Origin: Candidatus Zixiibacteriota bacterium
GTDB taxonomy: Bacteria; Electryoneota; B3-LCP
DNA length: 48,188 nt
Assembly: GCA_003599535.1 (NCBI GenBank)
Contig: QZKQ01000089.1
Coordinates: forward strand, 1 to 48,188
Direction: 5' to 3'
Positions 26,887 through 34,757 of the stretch are shown here, in pieces. Positions within the stretch are counted from its first letter, which is position 1. Every line of letters starts with the position of its first letter. The notes under the pieces were generated by a model that saw nothing but the letters and a program-made list of their open reading frames with translations, was not told the origin of the DNA and did no database searches. The translations under genes were made by a program, and so were the position numbers.

Positions 26887-27297
26887 TTATTCTCCCATCA
26901 CTTTGATGATCAACCGCTTGGCGCGCCGCCCATCGAATTCGGCATAATAGACCTGTTGCCAGGGACCCAGGTCCAGGCGGCCGCGGGTGATCGGCAGGAT
27001 CACCTGGTGGCCTACCAGCAGGTTCTTCAGGTGGGCGTCGCCGTTGGTTTCGCCGGTGCGGTGGTGGCGGTAATCGGCGGGTGGCGCCAGGCGGTCCAGC
27101 CACTCCTCGATGTCCTGCAGCAACCCCTCCTCGGCATCATTGACCCACACGCCCGCGGTGATGTGCATGGCCGATACCAGGATCATGCCTTCCTGCACCC
27201 CGCTCTGCGCCAGGGCCTCTTCCACCCGGCCGGTGATGTTGATGAATTCCCGCCGCCGGCGGGTATTGAATGTCAGGTACTGGGTGTGGCTCTTCAT
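26887..27297 (-). CDS. yjbQ: YjbQ/UPF0047-family protein
   Basis: 136 residues from the ATG at 27297; a TTG 11 codons earlier is open but the family starts '[10 protein letters not shown]'. Conserved features are '[14 protein letters not shown]', '[18 protein letters not shown]', '[21 protein letters not shown]' with the metal-binding His cluster, and '[14 protein letters not shown]'. The family forms trimers and complements thiamine-phosphate synthase activity weakly in E. coli; the true role is unsettled. Weak AGGG before the start. It is followed by the pilin-like gene at 26836. Confidence 0.93.
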   Translation of the reverse strand: MKSHTQYLTFNTRRRREFINITGRVEEALAQSGVQEGMILVSAMHITAGVWVNDAEEGLLQDIEEWLDRLAPPADYRHHRTGETNGDAHLKNLLVGHQVILPITRGRLDLGPWQQVYYAEFDGRRAKRLIIKVMGE

Positions 27298-27452
27298 GGC
27301 GCCCTGGTCGGGGGAGGAGTAATGCGTCAAATGATACGAAACTTCCGCCGGCGATGCAACCGAATTTAGGGGAATTACGACGAAACTGCGGGCAAAATTG
27401 GCCTGTAGGCGGTTTTTTCCGCCGAAAAGCCGGTCAGGCCTGCCCCGAATCC

Positions 27453-27480
27453 ATTAAAAAACCCCGCGCGGGGCGGGGTC
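27453..27480 (-). terminator. Rho-independent terminator (minus strand)
   Basis: Read on the minus strand: ACCCCGC (27479-27473), loop of 5, GCGGGGT (27467-27461), then TTTTTT-AA. It ends the nucleosidase unit, whose stop is at 27510. Confidence 0.85.
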
Positions 27481-27509
27481 TCTGGAATTTGCCGGAACAG
27501 GGTCCGGCG

Positions 27510-28160
27510 TCAGGCAGCCTTCAGATATTCCAGGAAGCCGTACATCAGTTTCCCCAAAGTGCGCTCGATGTGCGGCAGATTCTTCCAGAATTCCAGCCGG
27601 GTCATGGCGTTGGCCCGGTCGGAGATCATCTTCAGCGAGGCGAAGGGCACCCCCTTCTCCAGGGCCAGCCGGCACAGGGCGTACGCTTCCATGTCCACCG
27701 CGCCGACCTCGAACTGCTGTGCCAGGCGCAGGCGGTGCGAGCACTTGACTACCGGTTCCGGTGAGGTGGCCAGGCGTCCCCGGTGGAAGGGAATCTGTTC
27801 GCCGGACAGGAAGGCGCCGATGGCCTCGGTCATGGCCGGATCGGTCTTCAGCAGGCCCCGACCTGTGACGTCGGCGATTTCCACAGCCAGGAAGGCGTCG
27901 CCCACGCGGTAATCCCGGCTGATCATCCCGGCCGAGCCGAAATTGATGGTGCAGTCTATGCGGTAGGCCTTCAGCAGATGCTGGAAGGCTCCTTCAGCCT
28001 TTTCCGGTCCGATCCCGGTTTCCAGCAGGATCACCTGGTTGCCCTGGTGCTGCCACAGGTAGTAAGCCCAACCGTCCAAGGGTAGTTTGTGGACCCGTCC
28101 CATGTAGCGGCGGAAGGTGGAAAACTCCAGGGCGTGAGCAGCCGTAATAGCGATGTTCAT
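27510..28160 (-). CDS. MTA/SAH nucleosidase-type phosphorylase-superfamily enzyme
   Basis: 216 residues. A strong ribosome site (AGGAGA) precedes the ATG by 4 bases. The opening 'MNIAITAAHALEFSTF', the 'ETGIGPEKAEGA' phosphate/base loop, 'NFGSAGMI', and 'VDMEAYALCRLALEKGVPF' with the ribose-binding Met-Glu, then 'KMISDRAN' with the catalytic Asp, are those of the purine nucleoside phosphorylase superfamily, nearest to MTA/SAH nucleosidase. It would cleave adenine from 5'-methylthioadenosine, S-adenosylhomocysteine or, importantly here, 5'-deoxyadenosine released by radical SAM enzymes (two are encoded nearby at 29402 and 34758). A futalosine hydrolase is a possible alternative. It lies 48 bases after the DUF362 gene on the same strand. 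Confidence 0.78.
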   Translation of the reverse strand: MNIAITAAHALEFSTFRRYMGRVHKLPLDGWAYYLWQHQGNQVILLETGIGPEKAEGAFQHLLKAYRIDCTINFGSAGMISRDYRVGDAFLAVEIADVTGRGLLKTDPAMTEAIGAFLSGEQIPFHRGRLATSPEPVVKCSHRLRLAQQFEVGAVDMEAYALCRLALEKGVPFASLKMISDRANAMTRLEFWKNLPHIERTLGKLMYGFLEYLKAA

Positions 28161-28208
28161 GCGTTCTCCTGCGAATGGTTGAGTCGCAAAAAGCGTGGGT
28201 AGGGAAAA

Positions 28209-29156
28209 TTAGACATCCTGGAATTCGTACAGAGTGCTGCCAATAGCCGCTCGTTCTGTGATGTGGAAATAGGCATCCGGGTCAATCTTGGGGTAAATCG
28301 GTTGCACCTTGGCGCCGCCGGGGGCCATGCCGCCGGATCCTTCCTCCCGGGATCCGGGATATCCCGGCGCGGCGATGATCAGGTCATAGGCGGCCCGGTC
28401 CAGGGCCACCGGATCGGTTCCGGCCAGGATTCCCAGGTCGGGAACCACGGGGACGTCGGTGCGGTCCCAGCAGTCGCAGTCGGGAGTGACGTCCAGCATC
28501 AGGTTGAAGGCGTAGAATTTGTCCCGGAATTTGTCCAGCACCGCCGCTGCTCCGTCCACCATGGCCTCCTGCAGGGACAGCAGGCGGTTGGCCGCGCCCC
28601 GGGCCTCGTGCATGGCCAGCTTGGTTTCGATGTCCACGCAACCCATGCCCAGGTTCTTCAGCGCCGCCCCGAGGGGGAACTGCATGTGCAGAGTGACGTG
28701 CGCCAGCGAGATCAAGGCCTCGGCGTCGTAAATTTCCGTGGAAATGCCGACCCGGGGCAGGCGCAGGGGATGGGGAACGTCCACCGGCACCGACCGGTCC
28801 TTCAGACCGCCGGAAATCACCAGGGGGCAGCCCAGGACTTCCGCGGTAAAGCCGTGGCGCCTCGCCACTTCGTAGTAACTCCAGGCCTCCCGCCGGGGCG
28901 ACCGGTACAGCACCGGGGTGTCGGTCACGAACGGCCGGGCGCCCAGCTCTTTCAGCGCCTCCACCAGCATGACGGCGTAGATGGGGCGCAGGTAGCGCAC
29001 GTTGCCCTTTTCGCCCAGGTGCATCTTGACGGCGACCAGGTCTCCCTTTCCCACAAACCGGGAGAGGTTGGAGGCTTCCAGCAGGCGCCGGAATTTTTGC
29101 GACAGGCCGTCGCGCGCATCCGCCGCGGCGCCGGTCCGGAGTACCGTAGAGGTCAT
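28209..29156 (-). CDS. DUF362 protein
   Basis: 315 residues from the ATG at 29156; the longer open frame upstream lacks protein-like content. 'KGDLVAVKMHLGEKGNVRYL' near the start, 'TDTPVLYRSPRREAWSYY', 'GCPLVISGGLKDRS' and 'FPLGAALKNLGMGC', followed by 'ILAGTDPVALDRAAYDLI', are the DUF362 signatures. These proteins are often fused or linked to ferredoxin domains and are found near iron-sulfur or cofactor genes; there is no ferredoxin part here, only a 'DCDCW' cluster. Biochemical role unknown. Divergent from the radical SAM gene at 29402, with a 245-base shared spacer. Confidence 0.82.
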   Translation of the reverse strand: MTSTVLRTGAAADARDGLSQKFRRLLEASNLSRFVGKGDLVAVKMHLGEKGNVRYLRPIYAVMLVEALKELGARPFVTDTPVLYRSPRREAWSYYEVARRHGFTAEVLGCPLVISGGLKDRSVPVDVPHPLRLPRVGISTEIYDAEALISLAHVTLHMQFPLGAALKNLGMGCVDIETKLAMHEARGAANRLLSLQEAMVDGAAAVLDKFRDKFYAFNLMLDVTPDCDCWDRTDVPVVPDLGILAGTDPVALDRAAYDLIIAAPGYPGSREEGSGGMAPGGAKVQPIYPKIDPDAYFHITERAAIGSTLYEFQDV

Positions 29157-29401
29157 GGAGTGACGCTGGATTGGAGTGCTGCAGGCAAACAGGGAAGATA
29201 AGGTGCCCAGAAAATAAGGCCGGTGGAGAAGAATGTGCCGGGAGAAGCAAGATGTCCAGGGATTCCGAGATACGATCCGGGTCGCCCCCCACGACCCCAA
29301 ATTCTCCAGTTTTTACTTGTTTTGGCCCCAGTTAAAAGCAATATTTTCTTATAGCAACCTTTCGAACCTCAGGCCCAGCTCATCTCTACGAAGGAATTCG
29401 C

Positions 29402-30799
29402 ATGAAGGTCGTTCTGGCGATGCCCTATTCCGAAACCCACTACGTGGTCCCTTCCCTGGGTCTGGGCCACCTGGCGACGGCGCTTCGGAAAGCGGGGCAC
29501 ACCCCCCAACTGCTTCATAGTACCAAGGAAAATATTCCCCTCCAGGCCCTGCCAAAGTTCCTGCGCGACGAGAACCCGGAAGTGGTGGGCTTCCAGGTGG
29601 CTTCCTGCGATCTGGACGCCACCCGCCGGAGTACCGAACTGGTCCGCCAGGTGCTGCCCAACGCCCTGATCCTGGCGGGTGGGGCGCACCCTTCGGGCAA
29701 CCCGGAAGATACCCTGAAATCCTTGCCGGCGGTGGACTTCGCCTTCCGCGGGGAAGCGGAAATCTCGTTGCCCGCGTTCCTGGATGACTACCGCCATGGC
29801 GGACGGCATTACCGGCAGATCCCCGGACTGGTCTGGCGGGAAGACGGCGCCATTCTGTCCACCCCCCCCGAATTCGTCGAAGATCTTGATGCTCTGGGTC
29901 ACGTGGCCTGGGACTTGATCCAGCCCCAGACGTTCCCCCAGGCGCCGCATGGGGCCTTCTTCGACCGGTTTCCCATCTCCCCGGTGCTGACCACGCGGGG
30001 CTGTCCCTATGGGTGCACCTTCTGCGCCGCCCGGACCATCGCCGGGCGCAAGATCCGCAAACATTCCATCCAGCACGTGCTGAACGACATCGAGACCCTG
30101 TACCGCGACTACGGCATCCGCGAGATCCACATCATAGATGACACCTTCACCCAGTTTCCCGACCGGGTGAAGGAGTTCGCCGACGGAATGGAGGATTTCC
30201 GCCGCCGGGGAATGAAACTCTCCGTGGGATTCCCCAACGGCATCCGCCTGAACACGGTGACGGTGGAGTTGCTGAAAGACTTGAAAAGAGCCGGTGTGTA
30301 TTCCACGTTGGTGGGGATCGAATCCGGGTCCCAGCGCATCCTGGACGCCATGAAGAAGGGTCTGACCCTGGAGTTGGTGCGCGAGCGGGTGCGCCTGATC
30401 AAGCAGGCCGGGCTGACGGTCAACGCCTTCTTCATCGTCGGCTTCCCCGGCGAAACCGAGGCGGACATCAAGGCCACCATCCGCTTCGCCCGCAGCCTGC
30501 CCCTGGACGGCGCCCTGTTCTCTTCTTTCCTGCCTCTGCCCGGCGCGGAAATCACCAATCAGTTGATTGCCGACGGGGAGCTGGCTCACGATTTCTACTG
30601 GGGCGACCTGTTCTATTCCCGGGTCACCTACTCGCCCAAGGGAGTCGCGCCCGAGCGGCTGAAATCCCTGCAGCGTTGGGGCACCCTATCCTTCTATATG
30701 CGCCCCCGCATCCTGGCGCAGATGCCCTTCCGCATCAAATCCTGGTTTCACCTGCGCATTCTGGCCCGGAAGTTCTGGGACAACCTGTTCCTGCGTTGA
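29402..30799 (+). CDS. Cobalamin-type radical SAM protein
   Basis: 465 residues. AAGGAA lies 7 bases before the ATG. Residues about 1-145 have the Rossmann layout of the B12-binding domain ('SLGLGHLATALRKAGH', 'VVGFQVASCDLDATRRS', 'LILAGGAHPS', 'VDFAFRGEAE'), but the cobalamin-ligating DxHxxG is absent ('LLHSTKEN' in that place). The radical SAM core has C201, C205 and C208 in 'TRGCPYGCTFCAA', then 'IHIIDDTFTQ', 'GIESGSQRILDAMKKG' and 'FFIVGFPGET'. Such enzymes modify lipids, hopanoids, bacteriochlorophylls, peptides or RNA. The basic, aromatic C-terminus (FRIKSWFHLRILARKFW) may touch the membrane, as in lipid-modifying members. It stands alone; the substrate is unknown. Confidence 0.85.
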   Translation: MKVVLAMPYSETHYVVPSLGLGHLATALRKAGHTPQLLHSTKENIPLQALPKFLRDENPEVVGFQVASCDLDATRRSTELVRQVLPNALILAGGAHPSGNPEDTLKSLPAVDFAFRGEAEISLPAFLDDYRHGGRHYRQIPGLVWREDGAILSTPPEFVEDLDALGHVAWDLIQPQTFPQAPHGAFFDRFPISPVLTTRGCPYGCTFCAARTIAGRKIRKHSIQHVLNDIETLYRDYGIREIHIIDDTFTQFPDRVKEFADGMEDFRRRGMKLSVGFPNGIRLNTVTVELLKDLKRAGVYSTLVGIESGSQRILDAMKKGLTLELVRERVRLIKQAGLTVNAFFIVGFPGETEADIKATIRFARSLPLDGALFSSFLPLPGAEITNQLIADGELAHDFYWGDLFYSRVTYSPKGVAPERLKSLQRWGTLSFYMRPRILAQMPFRIKSWFHLRILARKFWDNLFLR

Positions 30800-31216
30800 G
30801 CCGGACGCCAGCCGGCCGGGTGATACCCGGATGAAAATCGGCCTTGGAGAGACGGGGATTTTCCGAATCGGGAGACGGGGAGCGAGGGCAGGCGAGGCGG
30901 AGAATCAATGCTCCCTTTCCGTGGGATTTGCCTGGAAAATCCGTGGGTACTCCCGGTATGGCCGCCCTTCCCCGCGAAATTGCCCCCCAGCCTTCAGCCG
31001 CGGTTCAGGGCATGGCAAATACTCTGCGAATATTCCAGAGATTATTGAGTCCGTTCAGGGCTCATTCGGGAGTGTCATCCGGCTCTGAAAGGGAAAACGC
31101 GGGGCTCAAATTAACCAAAAAAATCCCCAAAAGCAAGAGATTTTTCGGGCCAATTTCTGTTGTAAAGAAATTGTAAAATCCCGACGGCGGAGGCCGGCAA
31201 ATTTCCCGTTTTTTCC

Positions 31217-31246
31217 TTGCAGCCGGGCGGGATGAGGTTGTATTTT
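31217..31246 (+). promoter_or_regulatory. Promoter for the porin-cytochrome operon
   Basis: TTGCAG (31217-31222), 18 bp, TATTTT (31241-31246). The leader to the porin start would be about 180 bases. The rest of the spacer 30800-31432 is without a gene; it holds a small hairpin (CCGGGT/ACCCGG, 30816-30830) and an inverted pair GTGAA/TTCAC near 31353-31366. Confidence 0.5.
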
Positions 31247-31432
31247 ATTGCACAAGTCGGCCAACCCGCGGACGGCCGGCGCCCGCACATGCAATTTTCT
31301 TCGTCCCCGGCCCATTATTTGGCCCAACACCGCCGTACATCCTGCGATACGTGTGAACTGCTTCACTTGATCTTATACGGCGCGATCCGGCCGCGTGTAG
31401 GCTGTCACCCGTCAAATTTTGAGGGTAGCCCT

Positions 31433-32617
31433 TTGAAAGCCAAATTCCGCTTCGGATTGGTGCTCCTGCCGGTTTTTCTGGCCGCCGCGCCCTGCGCCGG
31501 CCAGGCGTTGCGGGGGTACACACTCACCGACCTGTACGCCTTCGAAGACACCGCCGAGACCCACCTGCAAGTCTACCAATGGCTGTTCTTCCGCCTGGAA
31601 CCGGAAGCCGTGCGAGGGGTTTCGCTGGTGGCCCACATGCGCTACCAGGGCGATTCAGCCGACGACTTCTCCGATTCCAGCGCCTTCCGCCTGCAGAACC
31701 TCTACCTGCGCTGGGCGGGAACACCCCACCTTGATCTGCGCCTGGGGCGGCAGTTTCTGTTCGAAGGCGTGGGCGTGGGCACGTACGACGTCCTGCGGGT
31801 GAACTACCGGCCGCGGTGGGGCGGCCTCACCCTGTGGGGAGGCCTGGTACCGCCGGCCCAGCGTCAGGCCGAACTGCGGGATATTGAGGCCAACCCGGCC
31901 TTCGGCGCGGCCGTGCGCGGCGCCGTGCGCGGAGTCAACCTGCTGGGCAGCTACCTGCGGGAAGAGCGCGACGGCGACTTGTACCGTCACCGCGCCGGTC
32001 TCACTGCGGGCTACCGGCTGCGGGACAATCTGACCGGACAGGCGCGGGTACAGGCGAACCTGAGCGGCCCGGAAGCCCTCCACCGCGCCAGCCTGCAGGT
32101 GCGCTACGGGCCCGCCACCGACGTGCGGCTGCTGGGCGAGTTCACTATCGGCACGCCCTGGGTGCCGCCCGATTCGCCCTTCGAGGATATCGAGTTCAAA
32201 ACCTTTCAACTGGTCCGCGCGAGCGGCGCGTACCAGATTCTGCCGGGGTACTGGCTGGGCCTGCGGGCGCACACCTACCTGACCCAGGAGGTGAACGCCA
32301 CCGCCGGACTGTTTCTCGAAGGCCCCTGGGGGGTGGTGGGCTACCGGCAGCGGTTCGGCGACTTCGGCGAGGAGAACGGCGCATTCGGCGCCGCTTCCTA
32401 CCGGCTGGCGCGGTTCGCGGAAGCCTACTTCAGCGCCGATTACAGCTCCTACACCTTCGAAGACCAGGAAGACCGCGAAGATCAGGCCGCCGCCCAAGTG
32501 GGCCTGCGATTGGTACCCGTCGCGCCGCTCCTGGTTGATGCCTCCCTCCAGGGCTTGAATAATCCCCGTTACGATTCCGATATCCGCGGCTTGTTGAGGG
32601 TGAAATGGTCCTTTTAA
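31433..32617 (+). CDS. Outer-membrane porin of a porin-cytochrome conduit
   Basis: 394 residues from a TTG at 31433, chosen because GAGGGT lies 6 bases before it and the signal peptide (KAKFRFGLVLLPVFLAAAPC, ending GQA) begins there; the open frame upstream has no protein-like content. The mature part is a string of amphipathic strands rich in Tyr, Trp, Arg and Gly ('LYLRWAGTPHLDLRLGRQFLF', in two parts), ending in '-KWSF', the usual C-terminal Phe of a barrel. About 400 residues is near the length of Geobacter OmbB. The next two genes, multiheme cytochromes, overlap in turn, so this barrel probably lets haem chains meet across the outer membrane. A plain solute porin is the alternative. Confidence 0.75.
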   Translation: MKAKFRFGLVLLPVFLAAAPCAGQALRGYTLTDLYAFEDTAETHLQVYQWLFFRLEPEAVRGVSLVAHMRYQGDSADDFSDSSAFRLQNLYLRWAGTPHLDLRLGRQFLFEGVGVGTYDVLRVNYRPRWGGLTLWGGLVPPAQRQAELRDIEANPAFGAAVRGAVRGVNLLGSYLREERDGDLYRHRAGLTAGYRLRDNLTGQARVQANLSGPEALHRASLQVRYGPATDVRLLGEFTIGTPWVPPDSPFEDIEFKTFQLVRASGAYQILPGYWLGLRAHTYLTQEVNATAGLFLEGPWGVVGYRQRFGDFGEENGAFGAASYRLARFAEAYFSADYSSYTFEDQEDREDQAAAQVGLRLVPVAPLLVDASLQGLNNPRYDSDIRGLLRVKWSF

Positions 32618-33321
32618 CTCTTCCCTACCGGCTGGGAATCCCGGGCCGGATCCTGCCCGTCGTCGCTGTTGTGACCCTGGCTCTTCTGCTGTACCGCGGC
32701 GGCCCGCCGGCGGACGCCCAGACCCAGGATCGCAACCTGCACCAGGTGCACGTGACGGAGCAGAACATGTCCTGCCAGGATTGCCACGAGCCCAACCTGC
32801 AGATCAACCGGGAATTCTGCGTCAACTGCCATGCGGCCACCGAGGTGGACGGACTGGTGGAGGCCTTCCGCGAGAACACCGCCGGCCTGAACCGCCCGCC
32901 GCTGCCGCCGGATCACACCATTGACTTTCGCCGGCAGCACGGCCAGGACGCCTCCCTCCAGCCCGAATGGTGCACCCGCTGCCATGCCCAGCGCTTCTGC
33001 CTGGACTGCCACGAGGGCGAAAACCTGCAGGGGCGCATCCATCCGCTGAACTTCCGCTTCACCCATCCGTTTTCCGTGCTGGATCAGGAATCCGAATGCC
33101 TGACCTGCCATGAGACCCGCGAATTCTGCGTGGACTGCCACCGACAGCAGCGCGTTCTCACCCATCCTTTGGGCGCAGGCTGGGCCAACGTGACCACCGG
33201 CGGCGCGCACGCCGGGGAAGCGGAGGCGAACCTGGAATCCTGCCTCTCCTGCCACGATCTGGGGTTGGACGATCCGACCTGCATCCGGCCGGGGTGTCAC
33301 GGCCATGGAGGTGACGAATGA
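32605..33321 (+). CDS. Periplasmic octahaem cytochrome c
   Basis: 238 residues. The start overlaps the porin gene by 13 bases, with GAGGG before it. Residues 15-30 form an uncleaved or Sec signal (LPVVAVVTLALLLY). Eight haem sites follow from residue 57: CQDCH, CVNCH, CTRCH, CLDCH, CLTCH, CVDCH, CLSCH and a last CX4CH (CIRPGCH). Additional His (HQVH, DHTIDF, RQHG, HPL, THPF) can serve as distal ligands. Number of haems, size and place match OmaB of the Geobacter conduit, which takes electrons in the periplasm and passes them through the porin. It ends in ATGA overlap with the next cytochrome gene. Confidence 0.85.
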   Translation: MVLLTLPYRLGIPGRILPVVAVVTLALLLYRGGPPADAQTQDRNLHQVHVTEQNMSCQDCHEPNLQINREFCVNCHAATEVDGLVEAFRENTAGLNRPPLPPDHTIDFRRQHGQDASLQPEWCTRCHAQRFCLDCHEGENLQGRIHPLNFRFTHPFSVLDQESECLTCHETREFCVDCHRQQRVLTHPLGAGWANVTTGGAHAGEAEANLESCLSCHDLGLDDPTCIRPGCHGHGGDE

Positions 33322-34313
33322 AACTCTGGCTGCCCTTACTGTCCATGGCGGCCCTGGCCGCACTGCTCGCCCTGTTCGCCGGATGTTCCGACCCCACCGG
33401 AGGAGACCAGGGGATATCTCCCCACCCGGAAGGGTTCGCCGATCCGCAATCCCCGGATTTCCACGGCGACGTCGTCTGGGACCGCCTGGCGGAAGACGAT
33501 ACCACCCTGAGCACCTGCTCCGGGTGCCACCGGCGGACGGAAAACAGCGAGGTGATCTGGGACTGCTGGACCTGCCATGCAGAATACCCCCACACCAACC
33601 AGATCACCAATTACGGCGCGGAACACGGCGGCATTCTGCGGACCATCAACTACCGCGTGTGGGAGTGTGCCGACTGCCACGGCGCGGACTACGCCGGCGG
33701 GATGGTGGCCTCCCTGGGCCTGTCCCAAGTCGCTTGTGTGGACTGCCACCAGCCTACCCCGGAAGCCTGCAACACCTGCCACGGTGTGTACACGGCCGAT
33801 CCTGCGGACACTGCATACTGGGCTCCCCCCAAGGATCTGACGCAGCACGTGGATCCAAGCTTCATTGGGGTGGGAGCGCACATCTACCACGTCCGGCCGC
33901 AGACTCTGAACCGTCCGGTGCTGGGCGGGCCGTATTCCTGCTCCGAATGCCACGTCCTGCCGGATTCCGTGGACGCCCCCGGCCACGTGGACGACGGGAC
34001 CCCCTTCGCCGACCTCTCCTGGGGACCCATCGCCACCGACGCCAACGCCAATCCCTCCTGGGACCGTGAGGCAGCGACCTGCTCCAACGTGTATTGCCAT
34101 GGTGAGTTCGATCTTGGCCACCAGGACAATGATCCCTCCTGGATCGCTCTCGAAGGGACACAGCTCCAGTGCGGCGCCTGCCACGGCATGCCCCCGGAAG
34201 AGAATCACCCGGACGACGACGACTGCAACGAATGCCACGGCACGGTGGTGGACGCCGGCTTCGAAATCATCAACCCCACTCTGCACGTCAACGGACGAGT
34301 GAATTTCAACTGA
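33318..34313 (+). CDS. Outer-membrane nine-haem lipoprotein cytochrome c
   Basis: 331 residues, coupled to the octahaem gene by ATGA. The lipobox is LALFAGC with Cys23; the residue after it is Ser, so outer-membrane sorting is expected. Haem sites: CSGCH, CWTCH, CADCH, CVDCH, CNTCH, CSECH, CX4CH (CSNVYCH), CGACH and CNECH, nine in all. The CSNVYCH...CGACHG pair is the CxxxxCH/CxxCH domain known from Geobacter outer-membrane cytochromes such as OmcB. It would be the outward end of the conduit, passing electrons to minerals, electrodes or partner cells. A terminator follows 24 bases after the stop, closing the three-gene operon. Confidence 0.85.
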   Translation: MKLWLPLLSMAALAALLALFAGCSDPTGGDQGISPHPEGFADPQSPDFHGDVVWDRLAEDDTTLSTCSGCHRRTENSEVIWDCWTCHAEYPHTNQITNYGAEHGGILRTINYRVWECADCHGADYAGGMVASLGLSQVACVDCHQPTPEACNTCHGVYTADPADTAYWAPPKDLTQHVDPSFIGVGAHIYHVRPQTLNRPVLGGPYSCSECHVLPDSVDAPGHVDDGTPFADLSWGPIATDANANPSWDREAATCSNVYCHGEFDLGHQDNDPSWIALEGTQLQCGACHGMPPEENHPDDDDCNECHGTVVDAGFEIINPTLHVNGRVNFN

Positions 34314-34336
34314 CCTGAGAGCCTTTTAACAGCCAT

Positions 34337-34390
34337 AAGGCTGCCATCCAGGACCGTGAAAAGATCCTGGGCGGCAGCCTTGATTTTTTT
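34337..34390 (+). terminator. Rho-independent terminator of the conduit operon
   Basis: 17-base arms (34337-34353 and 34365-34381) pair except for two central positions; an 11-base loop and a run of seven T (34384-34390) complete it. Confidence 0.9.
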
Positions 34391-34593
34391 ACTCCGCTCT
34401 CCCGCCCCAAAAAAATTCATTCCCGTCCAACACATCCCCGGAACTTTACGAAAATAAAATAAGTTATGTGCTTGAAAATCGCAGTCTGGCGCACGCCAAT
34501 TAATCGCCGGTTATTTCGGGGATTTGCAAGATGACGGCGGATTACGGCGCAGGCCGCATTTTCAACGCGCGCGGAAAAGGGCCAAAAACTCGC

Positions 34594-34621
34594 CTTCATT
34601 CATCAAATAAATGAAGAATTT
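34594..34621 (+). promoter_or_regulatory. Putative operator upstream of kamA
   Basis: CTTCATT (34594-34600) and AATGAAG (34610-34616) form an inverted repeat around 9 bases. The overlapping 16-mer AATAAATGAAGAATTT (34606-34621) is repeated exactly at 42319-42334, in both cases 2-3 bases before a -35 box. A shared regulator site or an UP element is likely. Confidence 0.55.
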
Positions 34622-34623
34622 GC

Positions 34624-34652
34624 TTGACAATGCCCTTGCGCTTGATTATTTT
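34624..34652 (+). promoter_or_regulatory. Promoter for the kamA operon
   Basis: TTGACA (34624-34629), 17 bp, TATTTT (34647-34652): the best consensus match in the window. The leader is about 100 bases. The remainder of 34391-34757 shows no other feature. Confidence 0.75.
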
Positions 34653-34757
34653 TACGCCCAAAAATACGCTCATAAAACGGTACTGAACCGTGATCCATAT
34701 CCGGCCAAAGTTTTTCACGTGAATCGCTGACCTAATTCCCGGAGGTTTCACTTAGCA

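Noticed and set aside
30844..31176. Overlapping open frames in the spacer before the porin
   Set aside because: Low-complexity content, no ribosome site, and no agreement with a known family.
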